This document shows positions 16,500 through 25,227 of a stretch of 44,207 nt of DNA, piece after piece. Source of the DNA: Curvibacter gracilis ATCC BAA-807 (GTDB lineage: Bacteria > Pseudomonadota > Gammaproteobacteria > Burkholderiales > Burkholderiaceae_C); NCBI RefSeq assembly GCF_000518645.1, contig NZ_JADZ01000041.1:1-44207 (forward strand). The letters run 5' to 3'. Position 1 is the first letter of the stretch; each line of letters opens with the position of its first letter. Position numbers and translations under genes: made by a program. Below the pieces are notes generated by a model that had not been told where the DNA came from, did no database searches, and worked only from the letters and a program-made list of their open reading frames with translations.

Positions 16500-17726
16500 T
16501 CAGGAATGGGGGCCGGTGCTCAGCACCTGGCCGGTCAGGCAGCGGGCCCGGGGGCCGGCCACGTAGTCGAGCAGTGGCCACAGTTCGGCCAGTGCGGTGC
16601 CGGGGGCCCTCTGCACCGCGTTGATGCGCAGGCCGTCCGCCCCCCATTCGGCCGCCAGGGTGGCGATCAGCATGCGGGTGGCGGCGGCGTCGCCGGCCAG
16701 GGTCCAGTCGGTGTCGCCCTCACCCGGGTCGGGCGGCAGCAGCAGCGTCAGGCTGGCCGTGGCCCTGTGCTGGCGCCGGAAGTCGGCCGCCGCTTCGCGC
16801 ACGGCTGCCAGCAGGCCGCCCGGGCGGGCCTGCAGGGCCCGGCCATCGCAGACCGCTGGGTACTGGGTGGAGTCGCCAGTCCGCGCTGGCGGGGTTGTCT
16901 CCAGCGCATGGCCATGCAGCTTCAAGGTCCAGGCCAGCCCGGGCAGGGGCTGGCGGGCCGGCGGCAGGGCTTGCGAGCCGCCGTAGCCCGATGATCCCCC
17001 ATCCAGCACCAGGGCCTGGCCGCTCAAGGCCTGGGCTGCGGGGCTGAGCAGAAAGCAAAGCGCTTCGGCCATGTCCTCGGGCTCGGCCAGGTGGCCCAAG
17101 GGCACCTTGGCCAGGGCCTGGGAAGGGATCAGTCGGCCGCTGTCGATCAGGCCCTGGACCAGCTCGGTGCGCACAAAGCCGGGCACCAGCAGGCTCACAC
17201 GCCATTCGGGGTGGGCCCGGGCCAGGGCCCGGGTCTGGGCGATCAGGCCCGCCTTGCTCGGGCTGTACAGCCCGCGCCACGGAATGGCGCGCAGACCGGC
17301 CCCCGAGGCCACGTTGACGATGCAGGCCCCCGGCACCAGGCGCGCCGCACAGGCCTGCACCACGCGGGCCGGTGCCGCCAGGTTCAGGTCCAGCAGCCGC
17401 TGCGCGGCTTCCTCATCACCCCCCACGGCCTCCTGCCCGCCGGCCGACATGCCCGCGTTGTTGACAAGCCCGGCCAACGCCGGCAGCCCCTCGCCCAGAC
17501 CGGCCACGGCGCCGGCATCGCCCAGGTCCAGCACCCGGCACTGCGGCACCGAGGCCAGTGCAGGCCACTCGGCCAGCAGCCGCTGCAAGGCCCCCTCATC
17601 CCGGTCCACCAGCACCAGCGCACGACCCGCCCGGGCGAGCTGCAAGGCCGCAGCCCGCCCAATGCCACTGGCCGCCCCGGTGATCAGCACCGCCGCGCGG
17701 AATCGGCCATCGTCCATATCACTCAT
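16500..17726 (-). CDS. SDR oxidoreductase with a degenerate second SDR half
   Basis: A 408-residue protein. Residues ~10-260 form a full short-chain dehydrogenase: cofactor loop TGAASGIG, NNAG, catalytic Ser in NVASGAG and Tyr/Lys in YSPSK, ending with the usual GQALVLDGGSSGYGG. Residues ~270-408 add an extra region that reads like the C-terminal half of another SDR (TRMLIATLAAEWGADGLRIN, then LDYVAGPRARCLTGQVLSTG) without its own cofactor loop or YxxxK. Normal SDRs stop near 250 residues. The ATG at 17726 has GGAGG nine bases upstream. The first half should be an active NAD(P)-dependent alcohol/ketone or 3-hydroxyacyl-CoA enzyme. Confidence 0.88.
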   Translation of the reverse strand: MSDMDDGRFRAAVLITGAASGIGRAAALQLARAGRALVLVDRDEGALQRLLAEWPALASVPQCRVLDLGDAGAVAGLGEGLPALAGLVNNAGMSAGGQEAVGGDEEAAQRLLDLNLAAPARVVQACAARLVPGACIVNVASGAGLRAIPWRGLYSPSKAGLIAQTRALARAHPEWRVSLLVPGFVRTELVQGLIDSGRLIPSQALAKVPLGHLAEPEDMAEALCFLLSPAAQALSGQALVLDGGSSGYGGSQALPPARQPLPGLAWTLKLHGHALETTPPARTGDSTQYPAVCDGRALQARPGGLLAAVREAAADFRRQHRATASLTLLLPPDPGEGDTDWTLAGDAAATRMLIATLAAEWGADGLRINAVQRAPGTALAELWPLLDYVAGPRARCLTGQVLSTGPHS

Positions 17727-17965
17727 CCCGTCCTCCGTGACCCACCGATTGATTGCCAGGGCCGACAGCGCCGAACATTGGCGCACCCAGCCCGCTCGCG
17801 AGACGACGAAGCCAACGTGGCGAGGCCGCTGATGTCTTCTCCCCCGGGCCAGCCAGAGCGGTATCCAAAAGACCCGGTCGCAGAGGCCAAACACAGTGCC
17901 CAGCGCGTGAGCCCACCCCGCCCGCCCCATTCAAAAGGCTGCGGAGCAAGCCACACCAGCAGACA

Positions 17966-18040
17966 CCGCGGAGCTGGCTTCGCCAGGCCGCTGGTGTCGT
18001 CCCCCTCGGGGGGAAGGCGCCGAAGGCGACACAGGGGGGA
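17966..18040. repeat. GC-rich hairpin repeat, with a partial copy at about 17804-17850
   Basis: The 315-bp gap between two SDR genes has no reading frame I trust. Its right end holds a block with strong self-complementarity: CCCCCTCGGGGGG (18001-18013), GGCGCCGAAGGCG (18016-18028) and GTGTCGTCC/GGCGACAC outer pairs. A related but degraded block (AGGCCGCTGATGTC near 17824) matches AGGCCGCTGGTGTC near 17985. From memory, very similar blocks recur between genes in Comamonadaceae genomes. It may act as a terminator or mRNA-end structure within the operon. Confidence 0.55.
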
Positions 18041-18041
18041 T

Positions 18042-18812
18042 TCACAAGTTCGTGAATGTCACACCCCCATCCACCGCCAGTGTCTGGGCCGAGATGAAGC
18101 CCGCCTGGTCGCTGGCCAGAAAGCAGATGCCGCGCGCGATGTCTTCCACCGTGCCCAGGCGGCCCAGCGGCGTGCGGGCGATGCGCAGCGCGTCGCGCTC
18201 GGCGTTGCGGTTGCGTTGGGTGCCCTCGGTCGGCACGGCCGAAGGGCAGACCGCATTCACCCGGATGTGGCGCACCCCCAGCTCGGCGGCGGCGGCCCGG
18301 GTCAGGCCCAGGATGCCGGCCTTGATGCCCGAGTACACCACCGAGTTCAGGGTGGAGCGCAGTGCGGCGGTCGAAGCCACGTTGACGATGGCGCCGCCGC
18401 GCTCGGGGTCCATGGCGGCGGCCGCGGCCTGGGTGCCCCAGATCACGGCCTTGAAGCCCACGTCGAGCATGCGCTCCAGCGTGTCGGGCTGGATGTCGGG
18501 CACGGCCTGGTAACGCACCCAGGCCGCGTTGTTGACCAGCACATCGAAGCGCCCGCCCTGTTCGCGGGCCTGGGCCACGGCGGCCTGGATGCCCTCACGG
18601 CTGGCGATGTTCTGCACCACCCCGAAGGCCTGGCCCCCGGCGGCCCGGATCTCGGCCACCACGGCTTCCACGAACTCGGGCTTGAGGTCGTTCACGGCCA
18701 CCACGGCGCCCCGTGCGGCCAGTTGACGCGCGGTCTCGCGGCCGATGCCGTTGCCGGCGCCGGTGATCAGGGCCACGCGGCCCGCAAAGTCTTGTGCCGG
18801 GACCGTGCTCAT
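18042..18812 (-). CDS. short-chain dehydrogenase/reductase
   Basis: A 256-residue classical SDR. The cofactor loop is TGAGNGIG (about 18-25), then NNAA, a catalytic Ser in NVASTAA and the Tyr/Lys pair in VVYSGIKAG; the C-terminus carries FISAQTLAVDGGVTF. The ATG at 18812 has a strong ribosome site (AAGGAGG) and overlaps the stop of the acyl-CoA dehydrogenase gene by four bases, so it is translationally coupled. In this operon a 3-hydroxyacyl-CoA or cyclic-alcohol dehydrogenase role is likely. The open frame upstream to 19355 is a shadow of the neighbouring gene. Confidence 0.92.
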   Translation of the reverse strand: MSTVPAQDFAGRVALITGAGNGIGRETARQLAARGAVVAVNDLKPEFVEAVVAEIRAAGGQAFGVVQNIASREGIQAAVAQAREQGGRFDVLVNNAAWVRYQAVPDIQPDTLERMLDVGFKAVIWGTQAAAAAMDPERGGAIVNVASTAALRSTLNSVVYSGIKAGILGLTRAAAAELGVRHIRVNAVCPSAVPTEGTQRNRNAERDALRIARTPLGRLGTVEDIARGICFLASDQAGFISAQTLAVDGGVTFTNL

Positions 18813-19810
18813 GCGGCCTCCTTCAGTTGCTGCTGCTCGATGAAATCGCGGCCCAGGCCGCGCGCCAGGCCGCCTGCGCCCACCGCCGCATCGATGGCCC
18901 GCAGCTCGCGCAGGGCGCGGTGCAGCGGCAGCTCCCAGGTGAAGCCCATGCCGCCGTGCAGGTGCATGGCTTTCTCGATGATGAAGGCGCCGTGCTGCAG
19001 GTTCAGCGCCAGGGCGCTGCGTCCGCTGCGGGCCTGGCCCCATTCGTTGCGCTGCAAGGCGCGGGCGATGGCCGCACCGCTGGCCTCGTGGTAGAGCTTC
19101 ATGCGGGCCAGCCAGTGGCGCACAGCTTGGCGGGTGGACAGGGCTGCTCCAAATTGAACCCGGGTGCCGGTGTGGCTGATGGCGGCCTGCAGGGCCCCTT
19201 CGGCCGCGCCATGGGCGGTGGCCGCGAGCAGGATCTCCAGGTCGTGCCACAAGGCCTCGGTGGTGGCGGTGTCCAGTTGGGCCAGCGCGGTGGCGTTCGA
19301 CAGATCCCACCAGGTCTGGGGGTGCTCGGGGTCCAGCGTCCGGTCGGTCTGGCAACTGGGTGCCGGGGCCTGGGTCAGGTCCAGCAGCACCGCACCTTCG
19401 GGGCTGCGCACCAGCAGCCAGTGGGCCTGATCGGCGTGGCGCGCATGGCCTACCCAGGCCTGCCCGTGCTGGCCCTGCAGGGCCACGCCGGCGCGCTGCC
19501 GGCCTTCCAGCAGGGCGCTGCGCAGCGCAGCGTCAGGCAGGTGGCGGGCCAGCACGATCTGTTCGGCCAAGGCCATGCGCAGGCGCAGCCGCCCTGCGGC
19601 CTGCACCACGGGCACGGCAAAGTCCAGCGGCAGGCCCAGGCCGCCGCTGGACTCATCGGCGCACACGCCGAACAGGCCGGCTGCCGCCAGCACGGCGGTC
19701 TGGGCCTCGGGGGCTTGGCTCAGCGCATCGCTGATGGCAGCCTCGGCGGCCTCGGCAAACTCTTCGGGCCGCAGCCCGGCGTTGGGGTCTTCAAGAAGGG
19801 GGGTGTTCAT
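18809..19810 (-). CDS. acyl-CoA dehydrogenase family protein, short (partner-type) subunit
   Basis: A 333-residue acyl-CoA dehydrogenase-fold protein, about 60 residues shorter than a usual FadE. The C-terminal helical domain is recognisable (QFGAALSTRQAVRHWLARM, HLHGGMGFTWELPLHRALRE), but the N-terminal and middle domains are reduced and no YxGT-type catalytic-base motif is present. Such short proteins often pair with a full-length one as heterotetramers, as in bacterial steroid side-chain degradation. A 54-bp gap separates it from the full-length dehydrogenase gene upstream. Its own catalytic activity is doubtful. Confidence 0.85.
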   Translation of the reverse strand: MNTPLLEDPNAGLRPEEFAEAAEAAISDALSQAPEAQTAVLAAAGLFGVCADESSGGLGLPLDFAVPVVQAAGRLRLRMALAEQIVLARHLPDAALRSALLEGRQRAGVALQGQHGQAWVGHARHADQAHWLLVRSPEGAVLLDLTQAPAPSCQTDRTLDPEHPQTWWDLSNATALAQLDTATTEALWHDLEILLAATAHGAAEGALQAAISHTGTRVQFGAALSTRQAVRHWLARMKLYHEASGAAIARALQRNEWGQARSGRSALALNLQHGAFIIEKAMHLHGGMGFTWELPLHRALRELRAIDAAVGAGGLARGLGRDFIEQQQLKEAA

Positions 19811-19864
19811 ATCAAGCTTCCGTCACGTTGCGCATCGCCTGCGGGTGGGGAGGAGGGCAGGGGC

Positions 19865-21073
19865 TCATAGCATCAGGATGCGCTGGGCGATCAGGTCCAG
19901 CTGCACCTCGGAGGTGCCGGCATAGATGGTCTCGGCGCGGGCAAACAGGTAGGCCTGGGTGAAGGCCTGGCGGGCGCGCTGCGCCAGCGGGCTCGATTGC
20001 GGCCCGATCTGGCTGACCAGGCCCAGGGCAAAGCCGGCAAAGGCCTGGTGGGTCTCGGACCAGAACAGCTTGGTCAGCGAGCCGCGCGCGCCGATGCTCT
20101 CGCCCTGCATCAGTTGCTGCACGGTGCGTTCGACCAGGCCTTTGAGGCCATCGATCTCGGCCAGCAGCTCGCCCACGCGGCGCTGCACGCCGCCGTCCTG
20201 CAGCTGGCGTGCCTGCTCCGGGTCGGAGGCCAGGGCGCGCAGCAGAAAGGCCAGCTCGCATTCAAAACGCCAGGGCCGGTACATGCGGTTGGTGGCGCGT
20301 TCGATGCCCAGCACCCGCAGCGCGGCGCTCCAGCCCTCGTCCGGCGCGCCCAGGCGGGCGCTGTCGGGCACCACCACGTCGTCAAAGAACACCTCGGCAA
20401 ACGACTCCTTGCCATCGATGGATTTGATCGGCACCACGCGGATGCCCGGGGTGTCCATGGGCACGGCAAACATCAGCAGGCCGCGGTGCCGGTCGGCCAC
20501 CGTGCCGGTGCGGGTGAGCAGCAGGCAGTGGTGGGCCTTGGCTGCGCCACTGGTCCAGATCTTCTGTCCATTGATGCGCCAGCAGCCGTTCTCTTCGACG
20601 GCCTTGGTGCGCAGCCGGGCCAGGTCCGAGCCGGCGTCGGGCTCGGAGAAGCCCTGGCACCAGAACTGCTCCATGCGCAGGATGGGGGCCAGAAAGGCCT
20701 GCTTCTGCGCCTCGGTGCCCACGGCCATGATGATGGGGCCGGCCAGCTCCTTGCCGATGGAGCCCACGCTCTCGGGCATGGGCAAGGCGCCGATCTCCTT
20801 GTTCACCGCCAGGTGCTCGCGCAGGCTCAGGCCGTGGCCGCCGTAGGCCTGGGGCCAGGTCATGCCGGCCAGGCCGGCGCGGTGCATGGCGGCTTCCCAG
20901 TCGCGGCTTTCGTCCAGCGTGGGGCTGCGCCAGGCCAGGCTGTCGGCGCGCATGTGATCGGGCAGGTGGGCTGCAAGCCAATCCCGCGCATGGCGGCGGT
21001 AGGCGTGGGGTGGGGGCAGGGCGCCTGTGGCGTGGTCTGCTGAGAGGTCGCCGGGGGGGAGGTCACGCTGCAT
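19865..21073 (-). CDS. acyl-CoA dehydrogenase
   Basis: A 402-residue, full-length FAD-dependent acyl-CoA dehydrogenase. Family signatures are FWCQGFSEPDAGSDLARLRT (FAD/substrate loop), WRINGQKIWTSGA, and YAGTSEVQLDLIAQRIL at the C-terminus. The usual MCAD base (YEGT) is replaced by YAGT; instead an E in LGIERATNR matches the helix-G glutamate used by isovaleryl- and long-chain enzymes. The start at 21073 overlaps the end of the acyl-CoA synthetase gene by 11 bases. With the short subunit that follows it probably introduces a double bond into a CoA ester. Confidence 0.92.
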   Translation of the reverse strand: MQRDLPPGDLSADHATGALPPPHAYRRHARDWLAAHLPDHMRADSLAWRSPTLDESRDWEAAMHRAGLAGMTWPQAYGGHGLSLREHLAVNKEIGALPMPESVGSIGKELAGPIIMAVGTEAQKQAFLAPILRMEQFWCQGFSEPDAGSDLARLRTKAVEENGCWRINGQKIWTSGAAKAHHCLLLTRTGTVADRHRGLLMFAVPMDTPGIRVVPIKSIDGKESFAEVFFDDVVVPDSARLGAPDEGWSAALRVLGIERATNRMYRPWRFECELAFLLRALASDPEQARQLQDGGVQRRVGELLAEIDGLKGLVERTVQQLMQGESIGARGSLTKLFWSETHQAFAGFALGLVSQIGPQSSPLAQRARQAFTQAYLFARAETIYAGTSEVQLDLIAQRILML

Positions 21074-23225
21074 GGGGCTTCTCTTCGGTGGGGGTGGGCA
21101 GCATCAGGGCGTCCAGGATGGCGACGCCCTGGCCGCGGGGGCGTACCAGGATGGGGTTGAGGTCGATCTCGCTCACCTGGTCCTGATGGCGGCAGGCGAA
21201 CTCGGACAGGCGGGCCACGGTGCGGGCCGCCGCCTCGATGTCGGCCGGGGCCTGGCCCCGGGCCCCGTCGAGCAGGGGAAACAGGCGCAGCGAGCGGATC
21301 ATCTGCAAGGCCAGCGCGGTGTCGACCGGTGCCGGCTGCACGGCCACGTCGCGCAGCAGCTCGGCGTAGATGCCGCCCATGCCGACCATGATCACGGGGC
21401 CGAACACCGGGTCGCGCGAGACCCCGGCAATCAGCTCTGTGCCGCCGCGCAGCATGGGGGCGAGCAGCACACCGTCCAGCCGCGCCTCGGGGGCCAGGCG
21501 GGCCACGCTGGCCAGCATGCGGGCGTGGGCGGAGCGCACGGCCTCGGCGTCGCCCAGGTCCAGGGCCACGCCGCCCACTTCGGTCTTGTGAGCGATGTCG
21601 GCCGAGACGATCTTCATCACCACCGGGTAGCCCATGGCCTCGGCGGCCTGTACGGCGGCCTCGGCGCTGTGCACCAGCCGCTCTTGTGGCACCTCGAAGC
21701 CGGCGGCGATCAGGGCCTGCTTGGCGCCGTGTTCATGGCGCAGGCTGGCCTCGGGCAGGCGCACGGGCCCCTGGGTCAGCAGCGGCGCTGCGGCGGCTTC
21801 GGCCGGGGCCGGCGCCTGCAGTGCGCCCAGGCGGGCCAGCGCGGCCAGGCCGCGCGCGGCGGCGTCGATGTTGCTGAACACGGGGATGCCCAGGGCCTGG
21901 ATCTGGCGCACCGCATCGGCCGGGCCCCGGCTGATGATGGCCAGGGGGCGGTCCGGGTGGGCCGCCTGCAGGCGGCCCAGGGCCTCCAGGTAGACCCCGC
22001 GCAGGCGCGAGCTGTACAGCGCCAGCGACAGGAACAGCACGGTGGTGGCCTGGCCCGGGGCCTCTTGCAGGGCCGACAGCACCTCGAACAGGATGTCGGG
22101 CCGGCTGGAGATCTGGGCCGAGGCGTCCACCGGGTTGTGCGTGCCGGCGCCGGGCAGCGCCTGCAGGATGCGCTGGCGCGTGGCCTCGGCCAAGGGGGGC
22201 AGGGCCAGGCCGGCCTGGCTCATGGCATCGGCCATCATGATGCCGAAGCCGCCCGAGGCGGCGATCAGCGTCACGGCGGCCTCACGTGGCAGGCGGGTGG
22301 GTGCCAGCTGGGCCACGGCCTGGCCCACTTCCAGCAGGTCTTCATGCGAGCGCACACGCAAGGCGCCGTGGCGCTGGAACACGGCGTCGATCACCGCGTC
22401 CGATCCGGCCAGCGCCCCGGTGTGCGAGGCGGCGGCGGCCTGGCCCTGCTCGGTGGCGCCGATTTTCAGCACCACCACGGGGGTGCCCCGGGCGCGGGCC
22501 AGGTCCAGGGCCTGACGCAGGCGGTCCCCGTCGCGGCAGGTCTCCATGCAGCACAGGATGACGCGGGTGGCCGGGTCTTCGGCCAGGGCGGCGATGCCGT
22601 CGGCCAGGTCCACATCGGCCTCGTTGCCGGTGGTGATCAGGCGGCTGATGCCCACGCCCTGTTGCGACAGGATCTGCAACGTGTAGCTGCCGATGTTGCC
22701 CGACTGCGAGACGATGCCCACCGCACCGGCGGCGGGGTAGTGGTCTTCGAGGGCCACCGAGAACGAGCCGATCACCTTGTCGGCCACGCCTACCGTGCCC
22801 AGGCAGTTGGGGCCCAGCAGGCGCATGCCGTGGCGGCGCGCGATGGCACGCAGTTCGGCCTGCCAGAGGGCCCCGGCCTCGCCGGCCTCGGCAAAGCCCG
22901 CCGACAGCACCGTCACCGCGGCCACGCCGCGTTCGGCGCAGTCGCGCACCGCGGCCACCGCCTGGGCGGCGGGCACGGCGACCAGGGCCAGCTCGGGTAC
23001 TTCGGGCGTGTCAGCCAGGCAGGTGTAAGCCGGCAGCCCCTGGATCTCTCCGCCTTTGGGGTTGATCGGGTAGATTGCGCCGGCGTAGCCCTGGCGCAGC
23101 AGCAGGTGCACCGGGCGACCGCCGATCTTGGTCGGGTCGGCCGAGGCGCCGATCACGGCGATGCGGCGGGCGCGGAAAAACGCCTCCATGCCGGCCCCTG
23201 GGCCGGTGTGGGTCAGGTGGCTCAT
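21063..23225 (-). CDS. NDP-forming acyl-CoA synthetase (fused alpha and beta parts)
   Basis: A 720-residue acid-CoA ligase of the ADP/NDP-forming type, with both halves fused. The N-terminal CoA-binding domain begins RRIAVIGASADPTKIGGRPV; the ligase domain has LLGPNCLGTVG and the phosphohistidine motif ASHTGALAG (H268). The C-terminal ATP-grasp part (about 495-720) shows GYPVVMKIVSADIAHKTEVG. These enzymes activate carboxylic acids with release of ADP and phosphate through a phospho-His. The ATG at 23225 lies two bases after the hydratase stop. The frame is open further upstream, but only as a shadow of the hydratase gene. Confidence 0.93.
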   Translation of the reverse strand: MSHLTHTGPGAGMEAFFRARRIAVIGASADPTKIGGRPVHLLLRQGYAGAIYPINPKGGEIQGLPAYTCLADTPEVPELALVAVPAAQAVAAVRDCAERGVAAVTVLSAGFAEAGEAGALWQAELRAIARRHGMRLLGPNCLGTVGVADKVIGSFSVALEDHYPAAGAVGIVSQSGNIGSYTLQILSQQGVGISRLITTGNEADVDLADGIAALAEDPATRVILCCMETCRDGDRLRQALDLARARGTPVVVLKIGATEQGQAAAASHTGALAGSDAVIDAVFQRHGALRVRSHEDLLEVGQAVAQLAPTRLPREAAVTLIAASGGFGIMMADAMSQAGLALPPLAEATRQRILQALPGAGTHNPVDASAQISSRPDILFEVLSALQEAPGQATTVLFLSLALYSSRLRGVYLEALGRLQAAHPDRPLAIISRGPADAVRQIQALGIPVFSNIDAAARGLAALARLGALQAPAPAEAAAAPLLTQGPVRLPEASLRHEHGAKQALIAAGFEVPQERLVHSAEAAVQAAEAMGYPVVMKIVSADIAHKTEVGGVALDLGDAEAVRSAHARMLASVARLAPEARLDGVLLAPMLRGGTELIAGVSRDPVFGPVIMVGMGGIYAELLRDVAVQPAPVDTALALQMIRSLRLFPLLDGARGQAPADIEAAARTVARLSEFACRHQDQVSEIDLNPILVRPRGQGVAILDALMLPTPTEEKPHAA

Positions 23226-23227
23226 GC

Positions 23228-23998
23228 TCAGCGCCCCTTGAACACCGGGGCGCGCTTTTCCAGGAAGGCCATGCGGGCCTCCTTGGCGTCTTCGGTGCGC
23301 GACAGGGCCAGGGTGAACTCCTGCTCGAAGCGGTAGGCATCGCGCTGGGGCATCACATCCACCATGTTGGCGGCGCGCTTGGCGTAGATCAGGGCCAGCG
23401 GCGCCTTGGAGGCGATCTCGGCAGCCAGGGCCAGGGTCACGGGCAGCAGTTCGTCGGGCGGCAGCACTTCTTCGAGCACATTGCGGCGCAGCAGGTCGGC
23501 CGCGGTGAGGCGCTGGCCGGTGAAGAACATGCGCCGCGAGGTGGAGCGGCCCAGCAGGGTGCGCAGCATCGAGGCCCCGCCGGCCAGGCCGACGTTGATC
23601 TCGGGCATGGCGAAGGTGGCGTTGTCCGAGGCGTACAGGATGTCGCAGGCCGCCATCAAACCCAGGCCGGCGCCCAGGGCCGCGCCGTTCACTGCGGCAA
23701 TCACGGGCTTGGCACATTCCCGGATCGCATGGCCGGTTTCCCGCGTGATGCGGTTGTGTTCGAGAAAATCACCCGGAATATCCGGATCGGGCCGATCTTT
23801 CAAATCAGCGCCGGCACAAAAAACCGATCCCTGGCCCGTCAGGACGGCACACATAATGTCGTCGCGAGCGGATATTTCATCGAATGTGGCCACCAATTGA
23901 CGGCGCATTTCGCGATTAAGTGCATTCACCGGGGGGCGGTCCAGGGTGACCAGTGCGACTTTCCCCTTGATTTCCAGGCGCACGCATTTTTCAGTCAT
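23228..23998 (-). CDS. enoyl-CoA hydratase/isomerase
   Basis: A 256-residue crotonase-fold protein. The oxyanion-hole strands are present (VFCAGADLKDR at about 59-69 and NGAALGAGLGLMAACDI at about 104-120). A Glu in MPEINVGLAGG sits at one catalytic position, while the other usual Glu is not obvious (ALGAGLGL), so hydratase versus isomerase or hydrolase is uncertain. It is the first gene of the leftward operon, followed after 2 bp by the acyl-CoA synthetase. Its first 80 codons are lower in GC than the rest, which may reflect translation-start constraints. Confidence 0.9.
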   Translation of the reverse strand: MTEKCVRLEIKGKVALVTLDRPPVNALNREMRRQLVATFDEISARDDIMCAVLTGQGSVFCAGADLKDRPDPDIPGDFLEHNRITRETGHAIRECAKPVIAAVNGAALGAGLGLMAACDILYASDNATFAMPEINVGLAGGASMLRTLLGRSTSRRMFFTGQRLTAADLLRRNVLEEVLPPDELLPVTLALAAEIASKAPLALIYAKRAANMVDVMPQRDAYRFEQEFTLALSRTEDAKEARMAFLEKRAPVFKGR

Positions 23999-24160
23999 GG
24001 TGGGCCTTTTCCATTGGATTGGGGGGGATATTCAAAATGCCGGCTTGGGCGCGGCCGAAGGCCTCACACGGCGGTGAATGCTGGATTTTCAAATTTGTCT
24101 CCTGATGCAGATCGGGGTCTGCGTGCCTTAGAACGTCTGGCAAAAATTTTATTGAGGAAC

Positions 24161-24172
24161 ATCAAGCTTGAT
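24161..24172. promoter_or_regulatory. 12-bp perfect palindrome in a divergent promoter region
   Basis: ATCAAGCTTGAT is a perfect palindrome in the AT-rich middle of the 295-bp gap between the divergent enoyl-CoA hydratase (start 23998) and SMP-30 (start 24294) genes. The rest of this gap shows no gene. The site could bind a regulator controlling both directions; which one is unknown. Confidence 0.35.
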
Positions 24173-24293
24173 TACGGTTGTTTGCTTGGATGTGTTCTGC
24201 AAAAACGTACGGATTCGGGGTCGCCGGCCCCCCGCGTACCGCCCTAAGATGCGGTGGCTCCGGCCTTGCGCCCCACCTGCCCCCCGCCCCGCC

Positions 24294-25217
24294 ATGCCCC
24301 AGCCCGATTCCGACCTCAGCGTGGGTCAGCCCGACATCCTTCCCTTCGGTGCCGTGCGCACCCTGCTGGGCGAATGCCCGGTCTGGGATGCGGCGCGTGG
24401 CTGCCTGTGGCTGATCGACAGCCGGGCCGGCCTGCTGCTGGCGCTGGATGGCGAGGGGGCTGTGTGTCAGCGCCACGAACTGCCCCCGCCGCTGGGCTCA
24501 TTCGCGCTCAACCACGATGGCCGGCTGGTGCTGGCCCTGCACGAGACTGTGGTCTTGTTCGACCCGGCCAGCGGCCAGCTGCAGACTCTGGGCCGGCTGG
24601 AGGAGCAGCACCCGCATCTGCGCCTGAACGACGGGGCCGCCCTGAGCGACGGCAGCTTCTGCGTGGGCACCCTGCACACCTTCCGGGCGCCCGGCGAGGC
24701 CCCGCTGGGGGGGCTGTACCGGGTGGACACCCAGGGCCGGATGCTGCGCTTTGATCAGGGCTACGGCGTGGTCAATGGCCCGGTGCAGCACCCGCAGGAC
24801 GGGCGCCTGTTCGTGTGCGACAGCTCAGAGCGCCAGATCTTCAGCTACCCCTGGCCGCCGCGCACGCCCTGGCTGCGCCAGCCCTTTGCCGACACCCGGG
24901 CCCTGGGTTCGGCCCCCGATGGCTGCTGTTTTGACGACGAGGGCGGCCTGTGGACGGCCCTGGTGCATGCGGGGGCCCTGGTGCGTCTGGATGCCAGCGG
25001 GCAACCAAGCCAGCACTTGAGCTTGCCCCTGACGCACCCCAGCTCGCTGTGCTTCGGCGGACCGGCGCTGGACACCTTGTATGTCACGTCCATCTCGGAC
25101 AGCGGGCGCCTGCGGGCCGATGGCGAGTTGGACGGCCGGGTGCTGCGTGTGGGTGGCCTCGGGCGGCGCGGGGCCTTGCGGCCGATGTGCCGCATCGCCC
25201 CTTCGAACCCGACCTGA
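24294..25217 (+). CDS. SMP-30/gluconolactonase family hydrolase
   Basis: A 307-residue six-bladed propeller of the SMP-30 (regucalcin-gluconolactonase) family. Metal-site residues are recognisable: E27 in LLGECPVWD, N112/D113 in RLNDGAALSDGSF, N in VVNGPVQHPQDG, and D in LFVCDSSERQIFSY. Members hydrolyse sugar lactones or other lactones and esters. I use the ATG at 24294; in-frame ATGs at 24249 and 24168 would add a proline/arginine-rich stretch not typical of the family. Placed between the CoA operon and the flavin monooxygenase genes, it may open a lactone formed by the latter. Confidence 0.88.
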   Translation: MPQPDSDLSVGQPDILPFGAVRTLLGECPVWDAARGCLWLIDSRAGLLLALDGEGAVCQRHELPPPLGSFALNHDGRLVLALHETVVLFDPASGQLQTLGRLEEQHPHLRLNDGAALSDGSFCVGTLHTFRAPGEAPLGGLYRVDTQGRMLRFDQGYGVVNGPVQHPQDGRLFVCDSSERQIFSYPWPPRTPWLRQPFADTRALGSAPDGCCFDDEGGLWTALVHAGALVRLDASGQPSQHLSLPLTHPSSLCFGGPALDTLYVTSISDSGRLRADGELDGRVLRVGGLGRRGALRPMCRIAPSNPT

Positions 25218-25227
25218 GCATCCGCCC

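Noticed and set aside
21027-23336. A 769-codon open frame on the plus strand
   Set aside because: It is the shadow of the acyl-CoA synthetase gene on the opposite strand, which has clear catalytic motifs.
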